Part shown: piece by piece, positions 40,852 through 51,678 of the stretch | Layout of the letters: each line of letters starts with the position of its first letter | Position numbering within the stretch: position 1 is the first letter of the stretch | Assembly (NCBI GenBank): GCA_030437565.1 | Contig: CP129291.1 | Coordinates: 3,100,001-3,164,000, forward strand | Source: Terrilactibacillus sp. S3-3 | Lineage (GTDB): Bacteria; Bacillota; Bacilli; Bacillales; Sporolactobacillaceae | Direction of reading: 5' to 3' | DNA length: 64,000 nt | The notes under the pieces: model-generated | The model's database searches: none | The model's input: only the letters and a program-made list of their open reading frames with translations | What the model was told of the DNA's origin: nothing | Made by a program: the position numbers and the translations under genes

Positions 40852-41548
40852 TTAATAAGCATTTTTAGGAAAAATTATTTGTTTGGCTGTTTTTATCAAA
40901 ATTTTCAGATCAAACCATGTCGAACGATTCATGATGTAGTCAAGATCGAGCTTGACCATCTCCTCGAAACCGACATCGCTGCGCCCGCTCACCTGCCATA
41001 ATCCTGTGCAGCCGGGTTTCACGCGGAGCCGCTGTTTGTGATAGCGCGTATACTGTGAAACTTCCCTTGGAAGCGGCGGCCGGGGACCGACAAGACTCAT
41101 ATCCCCTTTCAGCACATTCCACAGCTGGGGCAGTTCGTCGAGGCTCGTTCGCCGAATCACCCGGCCGACTGCGGTCACGCGCGGATCGTGCTTCATTTTG
41201 AACATGGCGCCGTCTGCTTCATTTTTATCCAGCAGACCGCTCAATTGCTGCTCCGCCTGCGGCACCATCGAGCGGAACTTATACATTGTAAATGTCCGCT
41301 CATCCTTCCCGACTCTCGTCTGCTTAAAAATGACGGGGGCTTTTCTGTCCTCAAGTTTGATACAAATGGCAATCCCCAAAAAGAGCGGCGACAATAGGAT
41401 GAGCCCAATGATCGACAAAAACGTCGATCGCTCGCTTGACAAAGGAGCTCTCCGCAGGCTCGTATCGGCTGGCCATTTGAACAGGCTGGGCTGTTGTTTC
41501 TTTACTCCGGTTATTACTGTTGTCAAAATGCTGCTTTATCAAGGGCAT
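40852..41548 (-). CDS. Priming sugar-phosphate transferase, second copy (frameshifted)
   Basis: Paralogue of the enzyme at 3339-4054: SIIGLILLSPLFLGIAICIK membrane hairpin, TMYKFRSMVPQAE, DELPQLWNVLKGDMSLVGPRP, PGCTGLWQVSGRS, and FPKNAY end. It moves a sugar phosphate to undecaprenyl phosphate to begin the repeat unit of the second polysaccharide. The N-terminus (MPLIKQHFDNSNN, start 41548, GGGGGTG upstream) joins the catalytic part after one break near 41408. Confidence 0.9.
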
Positions 41549-41659
41549 TTTCGTATAGCACCCCCAGGCCGAATAGCGACTTGTGCTTTTTTTTTTGAAA
41601 AAATGTTCCAATCATGGGTTCAATGGGTCCCGTTGAACCACCCGATTGTGCTTTGATCT

Positions 41660-42280
41660 AAATCCACTTTCCAGCGGGTTACCGTTCGAATCCGGCGGGT
41701 AAATCCTCAAAGCCCGCGGGTAACGCTCGAATTTGGCGAGTAAGCCTTAAATCTGGCGGGAAAGCCTTCCAATCTGGCAGGTGGCCGGTCGGGGCCGGCA
41801 GGTTAACCTTGAACTTGGCCGAACCCCGTTCTGCGCTTGCTCTATCGCCCCAGGCCGCCACCCCTTTTAAGCGGGGAGCGATCGAATCCGGCAAGTAAAC
41901 ATTGAGCCTGGCCGACCCGTTCTGCGGCGCCTCTATGGCCCGTGGCCGTTCAACCCTTAGGCGGGTGCCCATCGAATCCGGCAGGTAAACCTTGAATCCG
42001 GCGGATAAGCCCTGAACTTGGTCGGCCCCCCGTATTGGGCGGCTGTGGCTCGCGGCCGTTCAACCCTCGGGTCCGGCAGGTAAACCTTGAATCCGGCGGG
42101 TAAGCCTTGAATCCGGCGGGTAAGCCCTGAACCTGGTCGGGCCCCCGTATTGGGCGGCTTTATGGCCCGCTACCGTTCAGCCCTCGGGTCCGGCAGGTAA
42201 ACCTTGAATCCGGCGGGTAAGCCCTGAACCTGGTCGGGCCCCCGTATTGGGCGGCTTTATGGCCCGCTGCCGTTCAGCCC
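41660..42280. repeat. Family E array: about 28 units of 19-22 bp
   Basis: Core AATCCGGCGGGTAAGCCTTG with variants; three higher-order copies of about 110 bp include CTGGTCGGGCCCCCGTATTGGGCGGC-like linkers (near 42017, 42130, 42225). Opposite orientation to array F. Abuts the 3' end of the kinase gene. Confidence 0.88.
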
Positions 42281-42953
42281 TTAGGCGGGTGCCGTTTTTT
42301 CCCTCAATGGCGGCCGCACACCGTTCAGAGCAACCGCGAGTTTGCCTGTTTGTTCTTGGTTGAACTGTGATTTGGCTTTCACCAATGCTGATTTGCCGGT
42401 CCGGCCGACTTTGCAATCAGCAGAATCGCATCACAGAGTTCAGCGATTAGCGGCGCTTCTTTTCCGGAAAGAACATCCGGCGCGTCAATGATCACGAGGT
42501 CAAATAATTCGGCGGCTTTCCGCACCAGATTTTTTACGGCAGCCGATGCCAGCCACCGTACAGGGTAAGCAATTGGCCGGCCGCTTGTCAGAACCGACAG
42601 ATTGGCAATCATTGTCGGCTGGGCGGATTCCTCCAGTTGGTCCAGATTTTTTACAATCGCAGCCCATCCCGAACCATTTTTCAGATGAAAAATCTTGTGC
42701 TGTATCGGCTGCCGGACGTCCGCGTCTATGATCAGCACCCGTCTGCCGTTTTCGGCAGCGATCGCGGCGAGATTAGCCGCTGTCACTGACTTTCCCTCTC
42801 CGCGGCCCGGCGACGTCACCATCAAGACTTTCAGATCACTGTCAATCATAGATAAACCGATATTTTCAAAAATCTGCCAATATTGATCCGCTATCATGGA
42901 GAGCGGCTGCGCACGATTAAGCGGTCATTTACATTATCACGTTTATGTCTCAA
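42281..42953 (-). CDS. BY-kinase (CpsD/YwqD-like), second copy, no tyrosine tail (frameshifted)
   Basis: Cytoplasmic tyrosine autokinase that partners the Wzz protein encoded upstream. Walker A PGRGEGKSVTAANLA, Walker A' VLIIDADVRQP, Walker B DLVIIDAPDVL. Frame breaks near 42893 and 42395; after the latter it reads KSALVKAKSQFNQEQTGKL and ends in PPLREKTAPA, with no tyrosine cluster, unlike the copy at 7149. Start is a TTG at 42953, 8 nt after GGAGG, overlapping the wzz stop. Without tyrosines it may be regulated otherwise or be a partner of the first kinase. Confidence 0.85.
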
Positions 42954-43686
42954 CTCGCTCACCTCCATGATGCCGCCTAGTCTCTTCCGCCGAAGCAGAT
43001 GAACCGACTATACCGCTCCAGTCGTATACTTTGCCAATCACCGGCAGTCCGGTCAACTGCTCGATCTCCTTCTCGTCCTTTATTTTGGTTTCAAAGAGCT
43101 CCAGTGCATAGGCGAGGCCGATCGACACGATCACGCTGATCACACACGATAAGATAATCAGCACCTTCGTCGATGGCGACACGGCTTGGGACTGCGGATC
43201 GGCTTTTGCTTTTGAAAGGACTTGCGCATGATTCGTGCCTAAAGAGCTGCCGGCCTGTGCTTCCACCGCCGACGTCAAGTGGTTGGCGATTCGGGCTGCC
43301 TGCTGTGGACTTTTCTGGATGACCGTGATTGTAAAAACTTGCGATCCGCCTTCATTTGCGACCGTGATCGCCTGTTTTAACTGGTCAGAAGTCATCGGCA
43401 GATCCAGATCATCGATCACTTTTTGCAAAACCACAGGACTTTTTGCAATCGCCATGTAGGTATTGACGATCTGGCTGTTCGTCTGTGCAACATCGAGCGG
43501 CGACCGGCTGTTATCCCCATCAATGGGTTTTACAACCATCTGGGCGGATACAGCATATTTGGGTGCGACCGCAAAGTGAGCCAAACAGGCGCCCAGAATA
43601 GCTAGCAAAATGGACACGAGAGCGATCATTTTCACTCTTTTTCTTAATGGCGATACCAAATCTTTGAGACTGATCATATCCTCCAT
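42943..43686 (-). CDS. Wzz/CapA-type chain-length determinant and kinase activator
   Basis: Intact 247-residue membrane protein. Helix one near residues 20-40 (MIALVSILLAILGACLAHF), extracytoplasmic domain with QIVNTYMAIAKSPVVLQKV, helix two near 178-198 (VLIILSCVISVIVSIGLAY), then a short cytoplasmic tail that would activate the BY-kinase. CGGAGG lies 6 nt before the ATG at 43686. First gene of the second polysaccharide operon. About 30 residues longer than the minimal family. Confidence 0.9.
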   Translation of the reverse strand: MEDMISLKDLVSPLRKRVKMIALVSILLAILGACLAHFAVAPKYAVSAQMVVKPIDGDNSRSPLDVAQTNSQIVNTYMAIAKSPVVLQKVIDDLDLPMTSDQLKQAITVANEGGSQVFTITVIQKSPQQAARIANHLTSAVEAQAGSSLGTNHAQVLSKAKADPQSQAVSPSTKVLIILSCVISVIVSIGLAYALELFETKIKDEKEIEQLTGLPVIGKVYDWSGIVGSSASAEETRRHHGGERVET

Positions 43687-43738
43687 AGCTGCCTCCGAGT
43701 TTTGTTGATATATGGCTATTGTCCCTGATGACGATGCC

Positions 43739-43747
43739 AGTATATCA
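43739..43747 (-). promoter_or_regulatory. Extended -10 promoter candidate of the second polysaccharide operon
   Basis: TGATATACT on the minus strand, about 53 nt before the wzz ATG, the same type and distance as the TGCTATAAT before the first operon. No good -35 at 17 nt. Confidence 0.45.
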
Positions 43748-44277
43748 TAGGGATTCCCCGAAAAAAGGCTTTTTCCCGTATCTTTAGGAAGGCTTAACAG
43801 TGCATTTATAAAATTAACAAACTACTTACAGTAAACTTAGATAGGCTCGAAAAAGGCGTTAAAACAGGCTTTTTAATAGATCGATCGAGCGCCTTTCTGA
43901 AAAAAAACGTCCGGCGGCTTGGCCGACATACCGCGGCCAGGCCATCCCCTGCCCGCGCTAACGTTGGCAGCGCCATCCCCTATTCCTAAAAGTCTGCCAA
44001 TTTTAAATTTGTAAAAATACTATTAAGGTTTGTGAAGAATATTTAAGAACGCTGGCATAGGTCAGGAGTTGTGGTTGTTTGGAGTGGGGTTCGTGCTAGG
44101 AACGGATGTAAGCGGAGACAAAGGTTCGCCAGGCACCGGAATGGGGACGACTTGTGCTGGCAGCTGGGTGCGAGATGCGGGCGGAGGTTGGGGTGAGATT
44201 GCGCCCGAGTATGGGGCGCGTGCAAAGACTGGGGCGGAACTGGGCGAAGTTCGGGGTGAGGCCTGAGCTCGGACAAA
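43748..44277. other. Spacer between second polysaccharide operon and array A
   Basis: AT-rich on the left, G+C-rich after 44050. Open frames near 44043-44467 are driven by the repeats. No gene supported. Confidence 0.4.
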
Positions 44278-45565
44278 GTTGTATATAAAAGGCGGATTCT
44301 CGTAAATAAAAAGCGGAAAGTTGTATAAACAAGGCGCCCAGAACCCGAGCTCGGACAAAGTTGTATATAAAAGACGGATTCTCGTAAATAAAAAGCGGAA
44401 AGTTGTATAAACTACTGAAAGTTGTATAAACAAGGCGCCCAAAACCCGAGCTCGGACAAAGTTGCATATAAAAGACGCGTTTTCGTAAATAAAAAGCGGA
44501 AAGTCGTCAATAAACTACTGAAAGTTGTATAAACAAGGCGCCCAAAACCTGAGCTCGGACAAAGTTGTATATAAAAGACGGATTCTCGTAAATAAAAAGC
44601 GGAAAGTTGTAAATAAACTACTGAAAGTTGTATAAACAAGGCGCCCAAAACCCGAGCTCGGACAAAGTTGTATATAAAAGTCGAATTCTTGTAAATAAAA
44701 AGCGGAAAGTTGTAAATAAACTACTGAAAGTTGTATAAACAAGGCGCCCAGAACCTGAGCTCGGACAAAGTTGTATATAAAAGACGGATTCTCGTAAATA
44801 AAAAGCGGAAAGTTGTAAATAAACTACTGAAAGTTGTATAAACAAGGCGCCTAGAACCCGAGCTCGGAAAAGTTATATAAAAGTCGAATTCTTGTAAATA
44901 AAAAACAAAGTCGTAAATAAACCGCTGAAAGTTGTATAAACAAGGCGCCCAGAACCCGAGCTCGGACAAAGTTGTATATAAAAGACGGATTCTCGTAAAT
45001 AAAAAGCGGAAAGTTGTAAATAAACTACTGAAAGTTGTATAAACAAGGCGCCCAAAACCCGAGCTCGGACAAAGTTGTATATAAAAGTCGAATTCTTGTA
45101 AATAAAAACCGGAAAGTTGTCAATAAACCGCTGAAAGTTGTATAAACAAGGCGCCTAGAACTCGAGCTCGGACAAAGTTGTATATAAAAGCTGGATTCTC
45201 GTAAATAAAAAGCGGAAAGTCGTCAATAAACCGCTGAAAGTTGTATAAACAAGGCGCCCAGAACCCGAGCTCGGACAAAGCTGTATATAAAAGTCGAATT
45301 CTTGTAAATAAAAACCGGAAAGTTGTCAATAAACCGCTGAAAGTTGTATAAACAAGGCGCCTAGAACTCGAGCTCGGACAAAGTTGTATATAAAAGCTGG
45401 ATTCGTCGTAAATAAAAAGCGGAAAGTCGTCAATAAACCGCTGAAAGTTGTATAAACAAGGCGCCCAGAACCCGAGCTCGGACAAAGCTGTATATAAAAG
45501 ACGGATTCTCGTAAATAAAAAGCGGAAAGTCGTCAATAAACCGCTGAAAGTTTGTTTAAACAAGG
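44278..45565. repeat. Family A composite array: 13 units of about 103 bp
   Basis: Each unit: GTTGTATATAAAAGACGGATT, CTCGTAAATAAAAAGCGGAA, GTTGTAAATAAACTACTGAA (three 21-bp subunits) then a linker GTTGTATAAACAAGGCGCC...GAGCTCGGACAAA of about 40 bp. The first two units are shortened. Unit starts near 44278, 44361, 44460, 44564, 44667, 44769, 44870, 44969, 45073, 45178, 45281, 45385 and 45486. Lies 200-300 bp upstream of the NERD gene. Confidence 0.97.
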
Positions 45566-45860
45566 CGTGTCCATCTCTCAAGGAGGATACGCCGTTCAAA
45601 TCTATTCGCGTTCTCCCTCCGAAGTTTGCCAGAGCGACTGGGTCGGGAGGTTTATCCTTTTAAGTTATACGATTGCGGTCGCTCTCTCTCAATCACAAAC
45701 TTTACTTTTTGATCAGACCGGACTTTTTCGTTTGTTGGAATGCTAAATTTATCGAAAAAAGAAGGAGAAAATGCAATGGGTGGAGAATACCTGTTCGTCT
45801 ATAAATATATCAAATAACAGGCCTAATTTTTTTTTGCCTTATTTAGGAGGAATGATAGAA

Positions 45861-46873
45861 TTGATTGTTAAAGAGCTGACAATACCACCCAGAATTTATA
45901 TGGATATGGCATTGTTGAGACGTTTGTCCAATGGTCACCCGAAAAGGGGGGAAGTCAGTAAAGACTTAGCGCGGAGACGTGCAGGGTATCGAGGCGAACA
46001 GAATCTGTACTATCACCTCAGCTTTCTTCCGCAAGATGATTCTCAAATTTTTTATGATCTTGGCGTGTCGGTTAACAATCGCAGTTGTCAAATCGATACT
46101 TTTTTGCTTTATCCTAGTTTTTGCTTAATTTTGGAAACAAAGAACCTTTCGGGCACGCTGCATGTCGATCCGGTCTTTAATCAATTTATTCGAAGTATTG
46201 ATGATAAAGAAGAGGGGTTTCCAAATCCGATTTTACAAGTGCAGCGCCAAAAAACATTACTAAATGGTTGGCTGTGCCAACACGAAATGCCGGTGATTCC
46301 AATTGAATACCTCGTTGTTATCAGCAATCCCTCCACATTATTAAAACTCGTCTGCGAGACTGATCCAGTACCCCAAACTATGCTTCACGCTGAGCAAATT
46401 GTAAGCAAGATAAGATAACAGATTTAAAAAAGAAATATACAAGGAAAAAATTGAGCCCACATGTGATGCAGTACATTGGAAACACTCTATTGGCAGAGCA
46501 GCCTCACAAAGATACTCAAATACTTAAATCATATGATATTCAGGAGTATGATGTTATAAAAGGTGTTCAATGTCCGCATTGTCATTCTTTTTCAATGAAA
46601 AGAGTGTATGGTTCCTGGTACTGCCATAATTGTCAGTTAAAATCAAAAAATGCTCATGAACAAGCTATTTTGGACTATTTTCATTTATTTGACCCGTTCA
46701 TAACAAACAAACAATGTCAAGATTTTCTGCTTCTTCACAACACAAGAATAATGTCCTATCTGCTGACGACAACACGTTTGCCTTTGTTGAAATATGGAAA
46801 ACTAAAGTGTAGCACCTATGAATCCCCTCCCAAGAAATGGCTGAACGATTATTACTCCGATATCCTCAATTAA
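45861..46873 (+). CDS. NERD-domain nuclease-like protein with zinc ribbon, copy 1 (one frameshift)
   Basis: About 337 residues. The NERD (nuclease-related, PD-(D/E)XK-like) domain spans residues about 40-170: RGEQNLYYHL, CQIDTFLL (Asp) and LILETKNLSGTL (E-x-K). After a break near 46416 comes a C-terminal zinc ribbon CPHCHSFSMKRVYGSWYCHNC. TTG 45861, ten nt after AGGAGG, gives the same start (IVKELT) as the paralogue at 53970-54962. Both copies are flanked by 21-bp arrays. Predicted DNA or RNA processing; target unknown. Confidence 0.85.
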
Positions 46874-47026
46874 AAAAATTCTATTTTTATAAAAAACCGT
46901 AAAAATTTCTCTTTTCCTTGCTTTCCTTTTAAAAAAGTCGTTTTATCTGTAGTGTTGACCATTTTTAATTAGGTTGTACTATTTTCAAAATGAAACTATA
47001 TTCGAATTAAATAACTTACAGCACTT

Positions 47027-47240
47027 TCGTAAATAAAAAGCGGAAAGTTGTAAATAAACTACTGAAAGTTGTATAAACAAGGCGCTCGGAACCCGAGCTC
47101 GGACAAAAAGTTGTATATAAAAGACGGATTCTCGTAAATAAAAAAAGCGGAAAGTTGTAAATAAACCGCTGAAAGTTGTATAAACAAGGCGCCTAGAACT
47201 CGAGTGGACAAAGTTGTATATAAAAGACGCGCAGACCTAG
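47027..47240. repeat. Family A array fragment, about two units
   Basis: Same subunits and linker as 44278-45565, downstream of the NERD gene, last unit truncated at about 47235. Confidence 0.92.
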
Positions 47241-47380
47241 TCTTGGAATCGGTTTCAGTGATTTCGCTCTCAAATGAAACGAATCGGCAAAAGATTTCGA
47301 ACCGAAACCCGGTATTGAGGCAGCCCCAAAATCAAGTTTCGCAGCATCTCAGGCTTGAAATTGTGCTGCCCGGGCGCACA

Positions 47381-47420
47381 AAAAAGCCGCGGTTCTCGCT
47401 TTAAATGAACGACGCGGCAT
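47381..47420 (-). terminator. Terminator after fabZ
   Basis: On the minus strand GCCGCG pairs with CGCGGC followed by TTTTTTG; begins about 10 nt after the fabZ stop. Confidence 0.75.
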
Positions 47421-47430
47421 GATTTTTTTT

Positions 47431-47859
47431 TTATTTTAGGGCGAACATCATTTCGGCTTTCACAGGCTACTTCGCCGTCAACAGATGCGGTACCTTTCGC
47501 TTTAACAAAAGAGCCGCGGAAACGCAAAATCTCAGCTTCGAGTTTGAGCTGATCGCCTGGGCGAACTTGGCGTTTGAAACGGCATTTGTCGACACCGGCA
47601 AACAGCGTCAGCCGGCCTTTGCTTTCGTCTTTGTCTTTGTTCAGTACAGCGATGCCGCTGACCTGAGCAAGCGCTTCGACAATCAGGACACCCGGCATAA
47701 CCGGATATTCAGGAAAATGCCCGTTGAAGAACGGTTCATTGACCGAGACATTTTTAATTCCAACCGCTCTTTTTCCCTCTTCGACTTCCAAAACACGGTC
47801 GACGAGCAGGAAGGGATAGCGGTGAGGAAGAATTTTTTTATTTCATCAATTGATAGCAT
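47431..47859 (-). CDS. fabZ: 3-hydroxyacyl-[ACP] dehydratase (frameshifted)
   Basis: Hotdog-fold dehydratase of fatty acid elongation. Active-site His in [14 protein letters not shown] and Glu in [24 protein letters not shown] near the middle. N-terminus [10 protein letters not shown] continues, after a break near 47810, to [17 protein letters not shown] second break near 47470 gives the expected KAEMMFALK end at TAA 47431-47433. Length about 142. A TTG at 47886 with AAGGAG is an alternative start. Its place after flhO-flhP matches ywpB of B. subtilis. Confidence 0.93.
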
Positions 47860-48022
47860 GGATTCGCGCCGGCTGGAGATGTCCAATCAGCGCTTCTCTC
47901 CTTTCGGTAAAATGAGCTTCCGTCAGCCCGGCAGTTGTCAGATGGGATCACCAAAATATCCTATCAAAATCCCAGTCTGTCTGCAGACTCCGTTCGGAGA
48001 ATTTCTGAGAACACGGAGTCAA

Positions 48023-48552
48023 TCAATCTTTTTTCACAAAATCGATAATGTGCTGCCAAGTATGCCAGTTGAAAACAGCGAATGGATTGCTGTGCCCAAG
48101 CAGGCCGTAGCCGACCATTGCACCGACAACCATGGCAAGAGCCGAAAGACTGATAAGAGCAACAAGACGCTGCCAGATGGGGAACTTCCTTTTGTGATAA
48201 TTGTAAAAAGGATTGAATAGTTCTTTTTCCGGTTCGTTATTTTCAGGATTGTCCACTGCCTTTTTTTCAGATGATGCCGACTCAGCCGCCGTCCCGGAAT
48301 GATCAGCTGCGCGCAGGGACCGCTGATCGACGGAAGGCTGAGTGCTTTCGGGCTCTGCAACTGTCTTGCGTTGATTGACCATCTGCGATGATGGCCGATC
48401 GGCGGAAGACTGAGAGTGCTTTCGGATTCTGCCGGGCGGTTATCTTCTGCTTTGAAAGAGGCAGATTTCTCACTGCCCGACCCCGATTCGGCACCAGCTG
48501 GTTTATTTATTTCCGCTTCGTTTGGTTTACAGTCGCTCTTTTTGAACATCAT
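48023..48552 (-). CDS. EpuA-family ('RNA polymerase subunit beta'-labelled) small membrane protein (frameshifted)
   Basis: About 176 residues: long charged, low-complexity cytoplasmic N-terminus, then one membrane segment LVALISLSALAMVVGAMVGY and the conserved end GLLGHSNPFAVF...WQHIIDFV, the EpuA (PF11772-like) signature. Such genes sit beside flhP and fabZ in Bacillales. The 'RNA polymerase beta' name in databases is misleading. Break near 48385. Start 48552 or 48549, GTGAGGA upstream. Confidence 0.8.
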
Positions 48553-48567
48553 CTGAATCCTCACTCG

Positions 48568-49412
48568 TTAACGTATTAGCGAATTGACAAGACCGGCCAT
48601 TTGGTCGTTCAGTGTGATGGCCTGACCATTGAGCTGGTAAGCATGTTGCAAATTGATAAGCTCCGTCATTTGCTTGGTCATATCAACATTCGAACCTTCA
48701 AGTTCTCCCTGCTGCACAGAGGCATTGCCCGCGCCGACGGCTTGCATGACATTATTGAGATTGACGCCTGTCCCGAGATTCGGGAGACCAAACAAATTGT
48801 TTCCTTTACTTTCCAACAATTGCGGTCGCAAAGCCTGTACCAGTCCGAGCCGGCCGGCAGTTTGTCTGCTGCCGTTTTGCATCACAGCCACAATCACGCC
48901 GCCCTGCTTGTTAATCTGAATATCTTTGGCATGGGCCGGAATCTGAATGGGATTGCCGCTCGCATCCAGGACGGCATTCCCGTCATCCGTCACCAAGTTG
49001 ACGAGATTCGGGTTTTGCTTATCTGGAGAAAGTTGAAATGCACCATCGCGGGTATATTCCGTTTCGTACTGTCCATTCGCACCCGCGACACCAATTTCAA
49101 AAAATTGCTCAGGGCTGGATAAAGCAAGGTCAAGCGATCGGCCCGTCTGCGAGATCGTCCCGAGCGACATATCAAGTTGTGTATCGCCGATTTTTGCCCC
49201 CGATCCCAGCCGGATCCCGTTCGGCGTCAGCCGGGTTGCCTTGTCTTCATTTTTTCCGGCATTGTTGATTTGCTGAAAAAGCAGATCTTCAAAATTCGCA
49301 TCGCGGCTTTTGTATCCGGTTGTCTCAACATTGGATAAATTGTTGGCAATGGTATCGAGCTGCTGGCTAATCTGTCCCATTGTCACCGATGCCGCCATCA
49401 TTGAAAGTTCAT
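48568..49412 (-). CDS. flhP: FlhP, FlgG-like flagellar rod/hook protein
   Basis: About 281 residues. SVTMGQISQQLDTIANNLSN and VETTGYKSRD are the flagellar rod N-terminal signature; SNVDMTKQMTELINLQHAYQ and the C-terminal QMAGLVNSLIR match the rod-hook C-terminal domain. Exported through the flagellar type III system. The start is set at ATG 49412 behind GGAGGAAGAG, assuming one inserted base before SMMAAS; the longer open frame to 49575 is not supported. Follows flhO. Confidence 0.9.
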
Positions 49413-49534
49413 GGACTGGACTCTTCCTCCTGTTACACCCGACTTCTTCGCAATTCTTCTTTTCGATCATGGTACACCCTGAGGCCTTGGCGGTGAGGGC
49501 TCCCGTTCGGACACTGACGAAAGGCTTAATTCCG

Positions 49535-50350
49535 TTAGCTGCCGATCCGGCCGACCTGATTGACAGCTTTATCAAGCGACCCGTCCAGCGCCTGCAGCAC
49601 TTTTTGATTGGCTTCGAACGAGCGATAGGCTGACATCATATCCGTCATCGTCTCATCGACAGAAACATTGGAGCCCTCCAAAAAACCTTGCTTCACCTGA
49701 TAGCTGATGTTGGGATTGCCGGCAGCGGACGGCAATGTACCGTTCGTTCCGCTTAAACGAAACAGGTTCGTCCCCTCTTTGACCAAACGATTGGGGTTTG
49801 CCGCATAGCTGATGCCGAGTCTGGCAATGTTCTGTCCCGAAGCCGTCACGATTCCATTTCCATCAATTTTAAAATTGTCCGATGGCAGCTGGATTGTCCG
49901 GCCGTTTGCATCCAGCACACGGTTGCCGTTTGAATCCGCCAAATAGCCCTGGGCGTCCAGTGTAAAATGCCCGTTCCGTGTATAGCGGACGCCGCTATCC
50001 GTCTGCACAGTAAAAAACAGAGCACCCTCCTGGCGGCCCGTTTGCCGGTTTACTGGCAGACGCGCCGTATCCAAGGCAACATCGGTCGATTTTCCGGTCT
50101 CACTCACCGTTCCTTCCGAAAAATCGGGGATTGTTTCCTGAAGATAGACACCAGTCGCCATATCGCCAATATTGCCGGCAGGCGCAGTGCCGCCCAGACG
50201 TTCAATCAGCATCTCGGGAAAACTGCGCAACTTGTCCTGATCACTTTTGTAACCTGGTGTATTGGCATTATTCATGTTGTTAGTCAGCATTTGTTCGCGG
50301 CGGTTTTCCGCAATCATGCCAGCAGCCGCCGTATAAAAACCGCTTATCAT
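49535..50350 (-). CDS. flhO: FlhO, FlgG-like flagellar rod protein
   Basis: Intact, 271 residues. N-terminus MISGFYTAAAGMIAENRREQ with LTNNMNNANTPGYKSDQ is the canonical rod/hook motif; C-terminus SNVSVDETMTDMMSAYRSFE and NQVGRIGS. Forms part of the flagellar rod; order mbl-flhO-flhP as in B. subtilis, where they are expressed with flagellar genes. GGGTGAAAAG precedes the ATG. Confidence 0.94.
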   Translation of the reverse strand: MISGFYTAAAGMIAENRREQMLTNNMNNANTPGYKSDQDKLRSFPEMLIERLGGTAPAGNIGDMATGVYLQETIPDFSEGTVSETGKSTDVALDTARLPVNRQTGRQEGALFFTVQTDSGVRYTRNGHFTLDAQGYLADSNGNRVLDANGRTIQLPSDNFKIDGNGIVTASGQNIARLGISYAANPNRLVKEGTNLFRLSGTNGTLPSAAGNPNISYQVKQGFLEGSNVSVDETMTDMMSAYRSFEANQKVLQALDGSLDKAVNQVGRIGS

Positions 50351-50547
50351 CTTTTCACCCGCTTTGTGTCAGTGCCTGATCGGCATAAAGTGAAGAAAAA
50401 TCACATATTACACCCAACGGATGGGGTTTATACATCTCGACATTCGGGTATTGGATTGTCGAACGTTTATCCGGCTACCCCGTTTCAAGACGTCACCCAT
50501 CCGAATAGTTTTGCCAAGACAGATGAGCACCAATCTTTTTGCTGCAG

Positions 50548-51550
50548 TTAATTGGCTTTGCGTTTCGGCAGCTTGTCCAAATGTTCAAGCATACGTCCGG
50601 TTCCTTCTACGACACAGGTCATCGGATTGTCGGCAATGACAACAGGCACTTTCAATTCGGCGGCCAGCAGCTGATCAAGACCGTGAAGCTGCGCCCCGCC
50701 GCCGGTCAAAATGATGCCGCGATCAATAATATCGGCGGATAATTCCGGCGGTGTCTTTTCCAGTACATTCTTTGCCGCGCGGACGATATTATATACCGGT
50801 TCTTCCAGGGCTTTTTCAATTTCGCGGGAATGAATCGTCATCGTTTTTGGAAGACCGCTCACCATATCGCGGCCGCGAATGTCGATCTCTTCGTCTCTCG
50901 AATTTTTGAATACGTGCCGACTGCAATTTTGATCGTTTCAGCGGTCCGTTCTCCAATGAGGAGCTTGTACTTTTTCTTTTAATATAATTCAAGATTTCTT
51001 GATCAAATTTGTCACCGGCCATCTTAATCGATTGGGCGGTGACAATGTCTCCCATAGAAAGCACAGCGACGTCCGTCGTTCCTCCGCCGATATCAATAAC
51101 CATGTTGCCGCTCGGCTGAAAAATATCCATTCCGGCGCCAACTGCAGCTACTTTCGGCTCTTCTTCCAAGTAAACCTGTTTTCCGCCGCTGCGTTCTGCA
51201 GCTTCGCGAATCGCTTTTTGCTCAACTGAAGTAATATTCGTTGGTGTACAAATTAAAATTCTTGGTTTTGCCATAAATCCTCTGACATCAATCTTGTTAA
51301 TAAAATGTGTCAGCATCATTTCGGTAATCTCAAAGTCTGCAATTACACCGTCGCGGAGCGGTCGAATGGCAACGATATTCCCCGGCGTCCTTCCAACCAT
51401 TCGCCGCGCCTCTTCACCGACGGCCAGAGGTTTTTTGGTATCCGTATCTATTGCAATTACAGAGGGCTCATTTAGAACAATGCCGCGCCCTTTCACATAA
51501 ATTAGTACATTCGCTGTTCCGAGATCGATTCCAATATCCCTTGAAAACAA
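50548..51550 (-). CDS. mbl: Mbl, MreB-like actin homologue (frameshifted)
   Basis: Bacterial actin guiding lateral wall synthesis. SRDIGIDLGTANVLIYVKGR phosphate-1 region, VGEEARRMVGRTPGNIVAIRP, ICTPTNITSVEQKAI, NMVIDIGGGTTDVAVLS, and LTGGGAQLHGLDQLLA. Closest by eye to Mbl rather than MreB (GMDIFQPSGN, DKLPKRKAN end) and placed beside spoIIID as in B. subtilis. Start is TTG 51550 behind GGGAGG, giving MFSRDIGID as in Mbl. The frame breaks near 50980 and 50880; the missing part is readable in the other frame. Confidence 0.93.
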
Positions 51551-51678
51551 TGCCTTATCCTCCCTGTTTAACATCGTATTTAGGACGATTATATCATCAA
51601 TATATTTTATCATAAAAAATTCGGAAACAGGGAGCACTTCCATGATTATTATAAAAAATTCATTTTTTACTTCAGTTC

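Noticed and set aside
48023..48552. RNA polymerase beta subunit
   Set aside because: The database label of EpuA-type proteins; this is a small single-span membrane protein with no polymerase motif.
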